Source: Bifidobacterium felsineum
Lineage (GTDB): Bacteria > Actinomycetota > Actinomycetes > Actinomycetales > Bifidobacteriaceae
Assembly (NCBI RefSeq): GCF_002802915.1
Contig: NZ_PEBJ01000005.1
Location: 62,001-126,000, forward strand
Reading direction: 5' to 3'
DNA: 64,000 bases
The notes below the pieces were generated by a model. That model did no database searches. It saw nothing but the letters and a program-made list of their open reading frames with translations, and was not told the origin of the DNA. The translations under genes were made by a program, and so were the position numbers. Shown here one piece after another: positions 63,921-64,000 of the stretch; position 1 is the stretch's first letter; each line of letters opens with the position of its first letter.

Positions 63921-64000
63921 TCAGCGCCAGCACTGCTCGTACGGCAGTCCGGTCAGACGTTCGACCACGTGGCGGGTCTCCGCATCCACATCCGTTTTCG
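63921..64000 (-). CDS. C-terminal end of an unidentified gene
   Basis: The minus strand is open from the window edge to TGA at 63921, encoding about 25 residues ending RHVVERLTGLPYEQCWR. Too little is visible to name it. Its position upstream of tatD on the same strand is often occupied by metG or rsmI in other bacteria, but this C-terminus does not let me confirm either. Confidence 0.5.
   Translation of the reverse strand, partial: KTDVDAETRHVVERLTGLPYEQCWR

Overview
The window comes from a high-GC Gram-positive bacterium that is almost certainly a Bifidobacterium, most likely of the longum group. This is inferred from the gene set, the coding style, the HspR/HAIR control of clpB and the general arrangement; no database was consulted. 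The order leuC / IclR-type regulator / ppk / NUDIX-phosphatase also matches the arrangement known around ppk1-mutT1 in mycobacteria, which supports an actinobacterial origin. No tRNA, rRNA, insertion sequence, prophage or CRISPR array was found.

Layout. 1-9067: leucine synthesis (leuC, cut by the left edge) with a divergent IclR regulator, a metallophosphoesterase, polyphosphate kinase and a NUDIX-histidine phosphatase fusion. 9504-16382: a self-contained sugar locus with a debranching-type glucosidase, two ABC permeases, a solute-binding lipoprotein and a divergent LacI regulator. It is bracketed at both ends by the same repeat. 16741-19718: a three-gene flavin electron-transfer operon (FMN-binding protein, ApbE flavin transferase, ferric-reductase-like oxidoreductase). 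19831-31282: housekeeping and stress genes (upp, rlmH, glycerophosphodiesterase, gluQ, clpB, AEC permease, FAH-family hydrolase, DUF4190 protein, AlbA_2 regulator). 31420-46276: a cell-surface polysaccharide cluster with UDP-galactopyranose mutase, glycosyltransferases, a pyruvyltransferase, a Wzm/Wzt-type ABC exporter and the dTDP-rhamnose genes rmlA, a fused rmlC-rmlD and rmlB. Part of it is visibly AT-rich. 46559-58120: surface proteins (GH25 lysozyme with ricin-like repeats, DUF6541 protein, acyltransferase, DUF4012 protein) and an FtsX-type permease paired with a degenerate ABC ATPase. 58503-64000: HD phosphohydrolase, class II amidotransferase, Kup K+ transporter, TatD nuclease and the end of one unidentified gene.

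The most unusual content is intergenic. Four unrelated repeat families are built as inverted arrays whose spacing is fixed at, or within one base of, whole or half multiples of 21 bp. They are a 21-bp array at 2482-2629; two 63-bp-period palindrome arrays of identical 171-bp architecture at 4044-4214 and 27891-28061; two 42-bp-period inverted arrays at 23740-23946 and 58175-58412; and CGTACG hairpins with 21-bp internal spacing at 9424-9472 and 16422-16532. Such spacing would put every site on the same face of the helix. This suggests arrays for DNA-binding proteins, or a family of structured transcripts, and I know of no described system that explains it.

How the genes fit together. The polysaccharide cluster makes dTDP-rhamnose and UDP-galactofuranose. 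It probably assembles a pyruvylated rhamnose-containing glycan in the cytoplasm and exports it through the ABC transporter, whose ATPase carries a Wzt-type C-terminal domain. The flavin operon probably moves electrons from cytoplasmic NAD(P)H through a membrane reductase to a flavinylated surface protein. The sugar locus imports an oligosaccharide under LacI control and hydrolyses it inside the cell.
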